NCBI GenBank assembly: GCA_017643395.1
Contig: JAEPNP010000005.1
Location: 186,001 to 250,000, forward strand
DNA length: 64,000 bases
Origin: Rhodothermales bacterium
Lineage (GTDB): Bacteria; Bacteroidota; Rhodothermia; Rhodothermales; UBA10348
Direction of reading: 5' to 3'
Shown here: positions 42,460 to 52,831 of the stretch, piece after piece
Layout: each line of letters starts with the position of its first letter
How positions within the stretch are numbered: the stretch's first letter is position 1
Program-made: the position numbers and the translations under genes
The notes under the pieces: generated by a model
What the model saw: only the letters and a program-made list of their open reading frames with translations
The model's database searches: none
Told to the model about the DNA's origin: nothing

Positions 42460-45400
42460 CTATCGAACCACCACCAACTGCCGGGTACGCACCTCGGTAC
42501 CGGCTCGCAACCGGACCACGTACACGCCGGCTGCCAGCGTCCTCACCTGCAGGACCTGCTCAAACCACCCCGCGCCGCGCGGCTCCTCCGAGACCAACGC
42601 TACGCGCCGACCGAGCAGGTCAAAGACTTCCATGCGCACGTCCACCGGCTCGGGCAAGCCAAAGCCGATGCGCGCCGATGTCGCGGCCGGATTTGGATAG
42701 AGAGCGTCTAGCGTAACACGCTCAGGCAATTCACGGCCTTCATCCACGCCCACGGAAGACGGATGCCCCGGCGCTATGCGCGCCAGGTTGCTGAAGGGGC
42801 TCAGATTGCGCCCGTCATCCTCGGCCCGAAGCAGGAAAAACCAGTTTTGACCGTCCGCCAAAGCGGATATGACGAAGGTTTCTTCGGTGAACGCAGCCGA
42901 TGGGCGCGGCAAATCAACCGGGGTTGCGGCTTCCCACCACCCGGCCCAGTCCTGGCCCGGAGGCTCCGCGGCATATCGCAGCTGGTAGCCCATCGCCCGT
43001 CCGCTCGTGCCGTCGTCTCCGGGGGCGAACCACGTAAGCTCGATGTCGTCTGCAACACGGGCCGCCCGCAGCGAGGCAACAGCCGACGGCGGCACGTCGT
43101 CCGTCGGGTCGCCGCTCATCCAGGTCACGGCAGCGCGCAGGAGTGCACCGGCTTCCCCATCAGTGGCATCCGCGGGGTGAAATCCCGCCAGCACAGAGCG
43201 GTGTGTTCCGCTGTCGTAGCGGACCGCAGCGGCAGACCCATTCTCCCAACTCATGACCGTAGCGTCTCCGCCAGCCACCGCGTCTCCGGTCGTCGAGATG
43301 GTCAACTCGGCACCCACGACATCGTCGGCGACGCCGGAGGCGGTACCGGCGCCCTCACCCACCGCGGACGCGCCGAACCACTCCAGCAACCAATCCGCCG
43401 GTAGCGCGGCAGGTATGCCCGCGGCTGCAAGCAGCACAGAGCCGCCCTGGGTCATGTGGCCTGCCAGCGAAATGCGGGTCTCTTCCGGCAGGAAGTTCGT
43501 CAGCGTCGAGAAGCTACCCTGCGGGGCGAGGTAAATGATCGATCCGTCGTAGGCAGATAGCACATTGCCCGACAAATCGCGGCCGTGCACGTAGGAACGC
43601 CACGTATCGACACTGAGACCGGCGGTTTCGGCGACCGACGCCACGCGCCGTCCGGCCTCATCTCCATAGCCGTTGACAGCGTCGACGACGATGAGATTGC
43701 GAGCGGCGGGCGTGAACCCTCGCGTGGTGAAACCCTGATACGCGCCGCCCTCGGCCGTTCCCGTGTTTCCTGCCGAGTCGCTCGCTTCGTAGGCAACCTC
43801 AAAGTCTCCTACACGGTCCGTGGTCCAACTGCCGGCCCATCGCCCGTCTTCGCCCCGGCTCATGGGCACGCGAGCGATTTCCTCGCCGTTCTCCATCACG
43901 AGGGCGCCGACTGTGGCGACCGGTCCGGGCTCGTAGACATTGCCTGAAACGGTGACCGCGTCGCCAAGAGCATAGGTGCGCGCCAGGAATCTATTGTCAG
44001 AAATGAAGGGGGGCGTATCGTCCCCTGCTCTGACCGTGACCGGGTAGTCGTGCACGTCGATCGGGTAGCCGTCGTCCCCCAAAAACCACAGGCGAATGGC
44101 CAACTCGGTACCGACCGGTGTCTCGGATCCGACCGTGAATTGCGGCCACACGGTGGTCGGGTCTGGCCCAACCTGGCCGACAAACCCGGAATACGCGACA
44201 TAAACGCCGCCATCCGAATAGCCTCCGGTAACCTGCGCGGTGACGGCATCCACCACCGATCCGCCCGCGCTCGACACCTCCGCCGTCAGGTAGATCGTTT
44301 CTCCGGCCCCTACCAGGCCGTCCGACCCCTGATAGGCACCGACCACATCGACCGTCAGTACCGATTGCGTTTCGACCCAGACAGAATTCGAAATACCGGA
44401 GGCATTTCCAGCGTCGTCGTAGGCCCGAAAGGCGACATAATTGCTGAAGCCCTCCGGCAGATCGAGTGCTACCAGTCGCTCCTGCCCGCCCGCCGCGCCG
44501 GGCACCGTGGCGAGCGGCGTGGCAAAGTCAAAATTGTCGATGGGCGTTTCGAAGTATCGAAATTCCAGGCTGTCGACCGTTCCGCCGGTTGCATCGTCCG
44601 TGGGTTCGGTAAATCGAAGCACGGCCCCGGTTCGATAGGCCCTTACCAGCGTCAGATCCTGCGTTTGCGGCGGCGCCTCGTTGTCATTCTGCACGACAAC
44701 CGCGGCCTGCAGCTCCAGCGTGCGACCGCCCGCGTCGGTGACCGACACTATCAGCTCCGCCTCTGTGCCATCTGCCGTCGACGCGTCCGCCGCAACTCGG
44801 ACGGTCAGATCGGCACTTCCCTGCGCCGGTACAGCCAGCATGGCCGGACTGACCGAAATCACGGACAAGCCCGTGGCAGCGACATCCACGCTCAGCGCCT
44901 CGTAGTCTGCCGTGCCGCTGTTGTAGAGTTCCAGGAGCAGGTCCGCCTCCTGCCCGGCATCAAGCGCACCGTCGTCATCAAGCACGGTGACTGATCGCAC
45001 GACGGGCAAGCCGACATCCAGCGCGGTGAGCGCCACCGGCACCAGGATCGAGCGCTGCGTCGGATCCGTGGACCGCACGCGGAGCAGGGCCTCCTGATCG
45101 TCCCCCGGCATACGACCGGAGGTAGCTACAAGCGCCGCCGCACTTTCGCCCGACTCGATACGCGCTGCCCGGCGCCCCGACAGATCCGCCCATCGCGGCC
45201 GACCCAGGCGGTAAAGCAGCATATTCTCGAAGTAGAGCAGATCATCCTCGACCAACTGTCCTGTCGCCAGGATGGCGCCGTCTCCAAAGGGGAATTCGAC
45301 CGTCACCGGTTGTCCCTCGGTCGCCCCGACCAGTAGCGTATCGGCCCCCGCCGGCACCTCGGTAAACCAGGTATCGGCGAACGGGAAACTGTCGTCACCG

Positions 45401-48400
45401 ACCGATTGAATCGCCCAGGGTTCGGAGTACGTGGGATGTGCCGCGTCGAGAATCGCCCCGTCTCCGAACACAAACTGCTGCACCTTGCGCAGGCCCCCGA
45501 CGAGTGGCTCGAAATGGTTGTTGAACGCCAGGTGGAGTTGGAGAAAACCGCCGGCGCTGACCCAGTCCTCCAGCCACTGCCGATGCGTCTCCAGCCCACT
45601 GGCAAACTCGGTGGGCTGGTTTGAAACCAGGATAATCTTGTCATAGGGGCTGAGGTCCAGGCTGCCCATTGCCGCCGCAGGCATCACGTCATAGGGCACT
45701 CCGTGGGCGTCCAGCAGCGCCTCGGTGAACGGATTGCCGAGTGGGTCATCCTCCTTTAGCAGCAAAAGGCGCCCCCAGATCCAATCGGTGTCGGGGCCTG
45801 CAACCGGGTCTGGCGCGGGGGGTGGATCGAACAAAAAGTCGCCGTACCGCGAGTTCAGCCCACCGGGCACCCAGTCCAGGTGCACGCTGACTGCTGCGTC
45901 GCCCGTGCCGGAAAGTGTCAGGGCCTGGGTCTCGGTGTCATGGAGTGCGATCTCGCTGGTGATTGCCGTCGGTGAGATCTCAAGGCCGGGTCGAGTGAGG
46001 CTGAAGCGCAGTCCCGCGGTGTCGGGTGGCACGCTGATCGGGCGCCTGACCGATTCGGCGTAGGCCGAGCCGCCGGCCCAGATGAGGTAGTCCCCGTCAG
46101 GCAATTCCGCCGTGAACGATCCGTCCGCACCCGAGGTGGTTTGACCTTCGGCCGCGGTGCCGGTCCATGATACCGGTTCGTTGGCGATGGCACCCGTGCC
46201 TGACACAACGGTCCCACTTACGGTGCTGGTTCGCGAGACTGTAAGGCGCGATTGCCCGGTCCAGGTCATGCCCGCCGAGGCCGCTGCCTCCAGACTCATC
46301 AATACCGGAGTGCCATCCGGTGTGTCTGCAGCAACGGCCGCACTTGCCTGCGCCGTAAACGATTCGCCTGGTTGAAGTACCGGAATACCGGCGTTCTGAA
46401 CGGAAAACCCGACATATGTGCTGTTTGTCGTGACCTCCAGGGACGTCGTGGGCGCGGGCTCCGTACCCAGATTCAACACGATTATCTGAATCTGGGATGC
46501 GGATTCCCCCGCGCGCAGGTCGGCGCTCACACTGAAGGCGAGTTGTGCTGCGGCACTCGCACTGAGCTGAATCGGCAGCAGTTGCTGCGGCGGATCGTTT
46601 GAGTCTACGAGCAGTGCCGCTGACCCGATTGCGCCCGGCCCCAGAAGGCCGGCGTTTAGCATCACTGGTGCCGTGGCCGATTCTCCCATCGTTATGGTGA
46701 AGTTGCCCTCCTGAACACCGAGCCACGGCACGTCAAAAGCGGCGTGCAGTATCGCGTTGTAGACAAGCTGCCGATCTGCCTCGCGGGACGAATTCGCGGC
46801 AGCGTGGGAGAAGAACACCCGCCTGCCATGGGTTGCGATCACGCCGCCGCCGTCATCGGTTTGGCCGGCCAGATCGGCTGTGACGACGGCGTCCGTCCAG
46901 GACGCATCGAATGGACGCGTCCGCGCCTGCGCGGCCGGGGCGTATGGAAACGAAATGCGCCTGCCGAGACCGCCACCCGGCCCATGCGAGAATCGGGACG
47001 GCTCACTTTCCAGGATGTACTCGAGCGTCGGCTCGAAACCCAGGAGTTCTGCCAGCACTTCCGTCTGGGCGGGCGCCAGGTCGGAGTCCAGTGCACCGGC
47101 CGCAACCAGGCCGCCGCCTGCCTCGACGAACGCGCGCACCACGGCGATCTCCTCGGCAGTGAGCGCATCGCCCGGCTCCGGAGGGCCGATGAACAGCACG
47201 TCCGGCGCCAGGGCGTTGAGCACGCCCGCGCTCACGGTGCCGCTCAGTGCAGCCGCATCAATGGAGACGGCCACCGGCCTGCCTACTGCCTCAAGGGCGG
47301 TCCAGGTCGGGCCGCCACCGGCGATCGACGCACTACGAACCACGGCCACCTTCACCGTGGGGACGGGTAGGGTCGAGCCCGCCGGCAATTCGATCAGGTC
47401 GGCTCGTAGATCGTCCGTGCCGGCGTTCTCGATGGTCAGATTGACCGTGGCTTGTTCACCCCAGGCCAATTCGGCCGCAGCTGGCGGGGCAATTCGCAAT
47501 TCTGGTGCTCCTAGCTGAAAATCCTGCACGGCCGGCGCAGTCAAATGCAGACCTTCCGGTGCGGAAGGCGAAAAACCGGTTGCCGACGCAGTCAATGTGA
47601 TATCGCCGCTCAGCAAACCAGAGATTTCGTACGCACCATCGTGATCGGTCAGGGCGAAGTCTGCCCGTGAACCGTCAAAGCTGACCCGCGCATTGGGGAT
47701 CGGCCTGCCGGTTCCCCGCTCCGTGACCACGCCGGTAATGGACGTGGCCTCGGCCACCGGCAACGCGTACGAAAGCGTCCAGCTGTTCCCGTCTCCGTCC
47801 GTGACGTCAATCGTGAGATCCACGGCCTGACCGGGAGTCGCGCTGGAGGGCACAAAGAGCCGGAACGGTTCGCCGCTGGCGGCGCCGGATGTCAGGAAGG
47901 GAATATCCCCGTAGGTCGCGGATCCGGTCTGCACCTGGGCCGCGTTCGCGGACAATCTCGCGGAAACGGCCGTAGCGGACTGAGCCCCCACATTCGAGAG
48001 ACGTACCCAAAGCTCTATGGTCTCGCCGGGTCCCGCGGCGCCGTCCAGGTTGCCCGAACTGAGTCCAAATTGATCATCGTCCACACGCACGCTCGTGATC
48101 TGGAGTCTTGGGGTGGCCGGAAGCAGGGCCTGATGCACATTCAGCCGTCCGCTGCCCAATTTGCCCTCGTAGCCGGGATTCAGGTGGTCGATCGGGTCTG
48201 CGGTGTCCTTGAGGCGGGCACGAATCTGGTCGGCGGTCCAATCCGGGTGCTCCGCTTTCAGGAGTGCCGCGGCGCCCGCCACCTGCGGCGAGGCCATCGA
48301 TGTCCCGCTGAGCCTACTGTACGATTCCGCCGGGAACGTGCTCAGAATGGCCGAGCCGGGAGCAGAGATTTCTACCCAGGTGCCATGCGTCGAGAAGTCG

Positions 48401-49587
48401 GAAACGAGGTCGTCATGGGTGGTGCTCGAGACTGCCATCGCAACCGCTTGCGCCGCAGGAAAATGCTCATCTTCCGTCGCGTCATTGCCCGCGGCGGCGA
48501 CAAACAGGTGACCGGAATCCTGGGCCAGCTGCAGGAGATCGCCCATCGCCTCCGACTGCCCGCCGCCGCCCCAACTATTGTTCGAAATGGGCGCCCCGGT
48601 GACCAGCCCATAGGCGACCGCCTCTTCCGCCGCACTGCCCGATCCGCCCGGCCCGAGAAACTTGACGGCGATCAATTTGACCTGCCACGCCATGCCCGTG
48701 ACACCGATACCGTTGTTGCCGACCGCCCCGACCGTGCCGGCGACATGCGTGCCGTGAAACTGATCGTCCATCGGGTCCGAGTCGCCGTGGAAGAAATCAT
48801 AGCCGTGCACATCATCGACGTAGCCGTTCTGGTCGTCGTCGATGCCGTTGGCCGGAATCTCGCCGGGATTCGTCCAGATGTTGGCAGCCAGATCCGGGTG
48901 GAGGTAATCGATGCCGGAGTCGATGACCGCAACGACCACATCGTGGCTGCCGGTCTTGATGTCCCAGGCCTCGAGGGCATCGGTGTCGGAGTCGGCGGTG
49001 CCGCCGGTTTGGCCGGTGTTGTGCTGGGCGTATTGGGCTCCGAAACGCGGATCGTCCGGGGTGGCCGCCTCCGCTGGGTGTGGTAGCCCTGAATGGTGTG
49101 CTCCCGCGTTTTTTGGAGTTGGGGTCTGTGCTGGGGCGTGGGCGTATGGAAGAGCTCGGTAGGTTTGGCGGGGTTCGGCGTAGGCTACTTGGGGGAGGGC
49201 GTTGAGGCGGGCGAGAATGACGTCAATGCTGGCGTGCTCGGGGAACTGGAACTCGGTTAGGGTCCAGGTCGAGGCGTGCGGGTCGGTCTTGCGTGCCGGG
49301 AGTTTTCGGGCGATGTGGTCTTGCGCCAGGCGGGGGATAAGGGCGCGTTTTGTCGTCGCCTGCAGGTCTCTGAGGGTAGCGTCTACCTCTGCCAATCCTG
49401 TCCATGGCGACGGTGCTTTTGCCGCAGGTGCTTCGCCAAATGACGCGGGCCGATAGTCATTTACCGCTCTATCAACCGTCGGACTGGCGTAGAACTTGAC
49501 CAGGATCCGGTGCTGTGCCTGAGCGGGGTGCCACGCGGCGAGTGCGGCGACAGAAACGGCGAGAAGCAACGCGCAGAGACGCAGCAT
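42460..49587 (-). CDS. giant subtilisin-like (S8) protease with T9SS sorting domain
   Basis: The 2375-residue product has a signal peptide (residues 1-25, VSVAALAAWHPAQAQ), an inhibitor-like propeptide, and an S8 domain with catalytic Asp223 (AVIDSGID), His281 (FHGTHVAG) and Ser430 (SGTSMASP). A long region of repeated beta-sandwich modules follows, including a carboxypeptidase-regulatory-like module (ITGVVTERGTGRPIPNARV) and several CARDB-like ones. At the end is a type A T9SS sorting domain (LYPNPAATSARIGF, EVFDLLGRRVALV, GVYVVRLRAG). It is therefore exported through the Sec and type IX systems and probably bound to the cell surface. The start is ATG 49587. Both flanking regions hold no gene. 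Confidence 0.93.
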   Translation of the reverse strand: MLRLCALLLAVSVAALAAWHPAQAQHRILVKFYASPTVDRAVNDYRPASFGEAPAAKAPSPWTGLAEVDATLRDLQATTKRALIPRLAQDHIARKLPARKTDPHASTWTLTEFQFPEHASIDVILARLNALPQVAYAEPRQTYRALPYAHAPAQTPTPKNAGAHHSGLPHPAEAATPDDPRFGAQYAQHNTGQTGGTADSDTDALEAWDIKTGSHDVVVAVIDSGIDYLHPDLAANIWTNPGEIPANGIDDDQNGYVDDVHGYDFFHGDSDPMDDQFHGTHVAGTVGAVGNNGIGVTGMAWQVKLIAVKFLGPGGSGSAAEEAVAYGLVTGAPISNNSWGGGGQSEAMGDLLQLAQDSGHLFVAAAGNDATEDEHFPAAQAVAMAVSSTTHDDLVSDFSTHGTWVEISAPGSAILSTFPAESYSRLSGTSMASPQVAGAAALLKAEHPDWTADQIRARLKDTADPIDHLNPGYEGKLGSGRLNVHQALLPATPRLQITSVRVDDDQFGLSSGNLDGAAGPGETIELWVRLSNVGAQSATAVSARLSANAAQVQTGSATYGDIPFLTSGAASGEPFRLFVPSSATPGQAVDLTIDVTDGDGNSWTLSYALPVAEATSITGVVTERGTGRPIPNARVSFDGSRADFALTDHDGAYEISGLLSGDITLTASATGFSPSAPEGLHLTAPAVQDFQLGAPELRIAPPAAAELAWGEQATVNLTIENAGTDDLRADLIELPAGSTLPVPTVKVAVVRSASIAGGGPTWTALEAVGRPVAVSIDAAALSGTVSAGVLNALAPDVLFIGPPEPGDALTAEEIAVVRAFVEAGGGLVAAGALDSDLAPAQTEVLAELLGFEPTLEYILESEPSRFSHGPGGGLGRRISFPYAPAAQARTRPFDASWTDAVVTADLAGQTDDGGGVIATHGRRVFFSHAAANSSREADRQLVYNAILHAAFDVPWLGVQEGNFTITMGESATAPVMLNAGLLGPGAIGSAALLVDSNDPPQQLLPIQLSASAAAQLAFSVSADLRAGESASQIQIIVLNLGTEPAPTTSLEVTTNSTYVGFSVQNAGIPVLQPGESFTAQASAAVAADTPDGTPVLMSLEAAASAGMTWTGQSRLTVSRTSTVSGTVVSGTGAIANEPVSWTGTAAEGQTTSGADGSFTAELPDGDYLIWAGGSAYAESVRRPISVPPDTAGLRFSLTRPGLEISPTAITSEIALHDTETQALTLSGTGDAAVSVHLDWVPGGLNSRYGDFLFDPPPAPDPVAGPDTDWIWGRLLLLKEDDPLGNPFTEALLDAHGVPYDVMPAAAMGSLDLSPYDKIILVSNQPTEFASGLETHRQWLEDWVSAGGFLQLHLAFNNHFEPLVGGLRKVQQFVFGDGAILDAAHPTYSEPWAIQSVGDDSFPFADTWFTEVPAGADTLLVGATEGQPVTVEFPFGDGAILATGQLVEDDLLYFENMLLYRLGRPRWADLSGRRAARIESGESAAALVATSGRMPGDDQEALLRVRSTDPTQRSILVPVALTALDVGLPVVRSVTVLDDDGALDAGQEADLLLELYNSGTADYEALSVDVAATGLSVISVSPAMLAVPAQGSADLTVRVAADASTADGTEAELIVSVTDAGGRTLELQAAVVVQNDNEAPPQTQDLTLVRAYRTGAVLRFTEPTDDATGGTVDSLEFRYFETPIDNFDFATPLATVPGAAGGQERLVALDLPEGFSNYVAFRAYDDAGNASGISNSVWVETQSVLTVDVVGAYQGSDGLVGAGETIYLTAEVSSAGGSVVDAVTAQVTGGYSDGGVYVAYSGFVGQVGPDPTTVWPQFTVGSETPVGTELAIRLWFLGDDGYPIDVHDYPVTVRAGDDTPPFISDNRFLARTYALGDAVTVSGNVYEPGPVATVGALVMENGEEIARVPMSRGEDGRWAGSWTTDRVGDFEVAYEASDSAGNTGTAEGGAYQGFTTRGFTPAARNLIVVDAVNGYGDEAGRRVASVAETAGLSVDTWRSYVHGRDLSGNVLSAYDGSIIYLAPQGSFSTLTNFLPEETRISLAGHMTQGGSVLLAAAGIPAALPADWLLEWFGASAVGEGAGTASGVADDVVGAELTISTTGDAVAGGDATVMSWENGSAAAVRYDSGTHRSVLAGFHPADATDGEAGALLRAAVTWMSGDPTDDVPPSAVASLRAARVADDIELTWFAPGDDGTSGRAMGYQLRYAAEPPGQDWAGWWEAATPVDLPRPSAAFTEETFVISALADGQNWFFLLRAEDDGRNLSPFSNLARIAPGHPSSVGVDEGRELPERVTLDALYPNPAATSARIGFGLPEPVDVRMEVFDLLGRRVALVSEEPRGAGWFEQVLQVRTLAAGVYVVRLRAGTEVRTRQLVVVR

Positions 49588-49982
49588 GGACAGTGGCCAG
49601 ATTGGATGCGGGTGCCGGGCAAACTACACCACTTAGCGCGCTGTTGTTGAGGTGTGCGGGCCAGTCGCGGGCCTTAGCCCGGAGCAGTGCGGGCCACGCG
49701 CGGGCCTCAGCCTAGAGACGTGCGGCCACGGGTGACCTGACGTGGGTTGGGACCCCAGCGAGCTGCCCCTCCCCTCATGATGGATCCCGGATCCGTGGTG
49801 AAATCGTTCGCAGCGCCCCCCAGATCTGGCCATAATCTGGGGTTCACGGAAATCCACGAACTGCCCGCGCAAATTCCGTCAGTTGACGGCGCGATTGCGG
49901 GTGTCCTACAGCCAGGTATCCGACCGCCAGGGCCCGACAGCCACGAGCCCGACAACCTGCCCACCGCTTCCGGAGTGCGAGA
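49588..49982. other. 395-base intergenic region with tandem repeats
   Basis: The region between the S8 protease start and the HtrA stop contains the 33-base repeats at 49654-49752 and otherwise GC-rich sequence. Short palindromic parts such as GGATCCCGGATCC (near 49785) are present. No credible gene was seen; minus-strand frames here are Pro/Arg-rich shadows. Confidence 0.5.
49654..49752. repeat. 33-base tandem repeat, about three copies
   Basis: Copies start with GTGCGGGCC (third: GTGCGGCC) at 49654, 49687 and 49720, exactly 33 bases apart; the third is degenerate. They lie in a non-coding stretch upstream of the S8 gene. The function is unknown. Confidence 0.65.
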
Positions 49983-51521
49983 CTACGGCCGACGCAACTC
50001 GAAAAACGCCCGCTCTCCGCTCCGTCGCACCACTTCCAGAAGCGGCGCACCGTCCCCGGCTTCCAGGGCTAGCTCCACGTCCTCGGCCGAGGTCACCGAA
50101 GCCCCGTCAACCGAGACGATGACCGTGTTGCGGGGCAAGCCGGCAATGGACGCCGGGCCCCCGTTCTCCACGTAGGCGACATACGCACCCTGCTCGAGGT
50201 CAAACAGGCGCTGGAAGCGGTCGGTCATTTCGAACAGTCCGATGCCCCACTCCGGCACTTCCACGATTTCCCCGTGCGGTGAACTCTCGGCCTCGGGCTC
50301 GGCCTCTGGCTGCACCTCGTCACTCTGATCCAGCTGGGCAAACCAGCGCTGGGTCGTCGGATTGTCGCGGCCGAGCAACTCAACGGCAAAAAAGCGCCGA
50401 CCGCCGTCTCGCCAGACCTCAACGCCAAGCTGCTCGCCTGGCCTGTAGAGGGCAATAATCGACTGAAGCTCGTTGGGCTCGTAGATGGGTCGTCCTTCCA
50501 CGCTCAAGAGCACATCGCCCGAGCGCAGACCGGCCTGATCGGCGGCAAGGCCGGCAAATACATTGTTGAGCAGGACGCCCTGCACGGTTGTGAGGCCCAG
50601 ACCGGCCGCCCGTTGCGCATCGACCGGCCAGATGTCGACGCCCAGGTAGCCCCGCTGGACCTCCCCGAACTCAATTAGGTCGCGCACCACTCGCTCGACC
50701 AGGCGCATCGGCACCGCGAACCCATACCCTTCGTAGCTGCCACTCTCGGTGGCAATGGCCGTGGCAATTCCGACTAACTCACCGCGCAGATTGACCAGGG
50801 CACCGCCCGAATTGCCCGGGTTGATTGCCGCATCCGTCTGGATGAAGGACTCGATTCCGAACGAGTCCTCAATGATGTTAACCGAGCGCCCGAGCGCCGA
50901 GACGATGCCGGCAGTGACGGTCGATGTCAGACGGAACGGATTGCCCACGGCAAGAACCCATTCGCCCACCTGAAGCGCGTCGGAGTCGCCGAAATCGATG
51001 GCAGGTACGGGCGCATCATTTTCGAGCTTGAGCACGGCCAGATCGGTATTCGGGTCTTCGCCTAGAACGGTCGCCGGATACTCACGCTTATCACTGAGCG
51101 TCACGCGGATCTCGGCGGCGCCCTCGATGACGTGATAGTTGGTAACCACGTGCCCCGCCTCGCTGATGATCACGCCGCTGCCCGCTGACTGGGCCAAACC
51201 TCTATTCCTGCGGAAAAACGACCTTCCCGCGGTCTCGACCTCCACGAAGACCACGCTGGGCGTGACGAAACCGGACACGGTCTTGAAGGCCTCATTCAGT
51301 GTCAGCGCATCCACGTAGCCGCGCGTCGCCAGGGTTTCCGGTAGCACTACGGGCGGAAATGCCGCCCCGGAGCCAAATCGTATCGTCTCCACCATGGAAC
51401 GGTCGGGCACGGTGTACTCCGGATAGGTGCGCCACAGGGTCCCGAGTACTCCGATCAGCAGGCCGACAATGACCAGGCTGGAATAGAAAAGCGGTCGTCT
51501 GAAGTCGGTCCGTGGAGACAT
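49983..51521 (-). CDS. HtrA/DegQ-type periplasmic serine protease
   Basis: The 512-residue product has an N-terminal membrane anchor (SSLVIVGLLIGVLGTLW), then a chymotrypsin-like protease domain with the triad His (VVTNYHVIEG), Asp (NTDLAVLKL) and Ser (GNSGGAL). Two PDZ domains follow, the first around RGYLGVDIWPVDAQ and the second in the last 80 residues. It degrades or refolds misfolded envelope proteins. ATG 51521 was chosen because the 60-residue upstream extension to 51701 is basic and lies before the anchor. A linker rich in Glu and Pro separates the PDZ domains. Confidence 0.9.
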   Translation of the reverse strand: MSPRTDFRRPLFYSSLVIVGLLIGVLGTLWRTYPEYTVPDRSMVETIRFGSGAAFPPVVLPETLATRGYVDALTLNEAFKTVSGFVTPSVVFVEVETAGRSFFRRNRGLAQSAGSGVIISEAGHVVTNYHVIEGAAEIRVTLSDKREYPATVLGEDPNTDLAVLKLENDAPVPAIDFGDSDALQVGEWVLAVGNPFRLTSTVTAGIVSALGRSVNIIEDSFGIESFIQTDAAINPGNSGGALVNLRGELVGIATAIATESGSYEGYGFAVPMRLVERVVRDLIEFGEVQRGYLGVDIWPVDAQRAAGLGLTTVQGVLLNNVFAGLAADQAGLRSGDVLLSVEGRPIYEPNELQSIIALYRPGEQLGVEVWRDGGRRFFAVELLGRDNPTTQRWFAQLDQSDEVQPEAEPEAESSPHGEIVEVPEWGIGLFEMTDRFQRLFDLEQGAYVAYVENGGPASIAGLPRNTVIVSVDGASVTSAEDVELALEAGDGAPLLEVVRRSGERAFFELRRP

Positions 51522-51707
51522 GGGGCGCTGCTGTTTGCGGCAATCTGCAACATACGTACGCCAAGAGGACCCGAGGGTTACTCCGCGTAACGGTTCGGCC
51601 CTCCGCTGAGCCGGTTGGGCTGGTCGGGCGATGGGCTGTCGGGACTCCCCGAGGTGCAATAGTCCACGCGCGGCGTGCGTTTGTCCATCAACCCGGAGCA
51701 CAGGATA

Positions 51708-52040
51708 ATGACCCGTCTTCTGATACTGCTGGCCGCGATAACCACGGCTGAAGCCTCAGGCCAAGCGCTCAAGGCCGACAAGCTGCATTTTCAACCATTG
51801 CACGACTACTATCGCGCAAAGATCGATGCGCAGGTACTACAGCGGATCGCTCATCCTTCTACTTGCCCGGCACCTGTCGATCCGGAGTTCACACGCATCC
51901 CGGAGGCGGCCTCCGCCCCCATGAAGATTTACGTGCCGCCTCCGGTCCGGGCCAAAATGGCACCCGTAGGTTGCCCTCCCCTGTCGCGCGACGCGACCAG
52001 AAGCCGCCCAACCCCTCGTCGCGACAGCGATCCGGGCTAA
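51708..52040 (+). CDS. small secreted protein of unknown function
   Basis: The 110-residue product has a signal peptide (MTRLLILLAAITTAEASGQA) and a polar mature part with two cysteines and a proline-rich C-terminus. AGGATA precedes ATG 51708, a fair Shine-Dalgarno. The stop overlaps that of the opposing acyltransferase gene. I do not recognise a family. Confidence 0.55.
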   Translation: MTRLLILLAAITTAEASGQALKADKLHFQPLHDYYRAKIDAQVLQRIAHPSTCPAPVDPEFTRIPEAASAPMKIYVPPPVRAKMAPVGCPPLSRDATRSRPTPRRDSDPG

Positions 52041-52828
52041 CCCTCAACCAGATCGCCGGCAAGCTCCCGCACGGCCTGCTCCGCTAGTGCGGCCAACTCC
52101 TTCCGGTCCATGCCCGCACAGGCGATGGGCTCCCCGATGCGAACCTCGACGGTGATCGACTTCTGACGGAGCCAACCGAAAACGCTCTCCATCATGGGCT
52201 GCTCGGGAGTCCAGCCCATGATCTCCCGGTCATCAATTGTTGTTGGGGCGCCGTTGATGCGCACGGCGTTGTGGTAGACCGGCAGCACCGAGCCGTCCTC
52301 CAAACCAGCGACCGCTGCGAACCCGGCGGTCTTGAACGTACGAATGGTGCGCCCGTCTCCGGTGGTACCCTCGGGAAACACCAGCACCGATACGCCGGAT
52401 TTGCCGGCCTCCCGCAACTCCTCTACAAACCTCGCCGCCGCCAGGCGACGGTCCCGCTCCACAAATATGATCCCGACCGTGCGGCAGATCCACCCCATCA
52501 CGGGCCACCCGGCCATCTCGGCCTTGGCGGCAAATGCTACCGGGAGCACGGCCGCAAGGATCCAGGGGTCAGCCAGTCCGAGGTGATTCGCCACGACTAC
52601 CGTCGACCCGGAGGGACGTGCTCCGCCTACCGATACCAGCTCGATTCCCAGAATGCGGCAGAACTTTCTGCACGCCCGCTCCTGTCGCCAGGCCCGGTAC
52701 CGCGCGCGGTCCGACTCCGGCTTGAAATGCACCAACAGGGCCAATTTTGATGTTTCCCACACCAACGCCCAGGCAAATCGCGCCGCTCTGACGCGGGCCC
52801 GGAGCATGCTTTCGTTGCGATTCGCCAC
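52037..52828 (-). CDS. 1-acyl-sn-glycerol-3-phosphate acyltransferase-like protein (PlsC family)
   Basis: The 263-residue product has the acyltransferase HX4D motif in VANHLGLADPW and the substrate-binding FPEGTTGDG block (motif III), with a hydrophobic N-terminal part for membrane association. It would acylate lysophosphatidate or another lipid hydroxyl. It follows the amidohydrolase gene by 3 bases, so the two are one transcription unit, although no shared function is evident. Confidence 0.85.
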   Translation of the reverse strand: MANRNESMLRARVRAARFAWALVWETSKLALLVHFKPESDRARYRAWRQERACRKFCRILGIELVSVGGARPSGSTVVVANHLGLADPWILAAVLPVAFAAKAEMAGWPVMGWICRTVGIIFVERDRRLAAARFVEELREAGKSGVSVLVFPEGTTGDGRTIRTFKTAGFAAVAGLEDGSVLPVYHNAVRINGAPTTIDDREIMGWTPEQPMMESVFGWLRQKSITVEVRIGEPIACAGMDRKELAALAEQAVRELAGDLVEG

Positions 52829-52831
52829 CGG

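Noticed and set aside
48070-49086. 338-codon plus-strand frame opposite the S8 protease catalytic domain
   Set aside because: Antisense to conserved catalytic motifs, no start signal, no recognisable fold.
49783-49796. GGATCCCGGATCC palindrome as a terminator for the HtrA gene
   Set aside because: It is nearly 190 bases beyond the stop, has almost no loop and no T-run on either strand.
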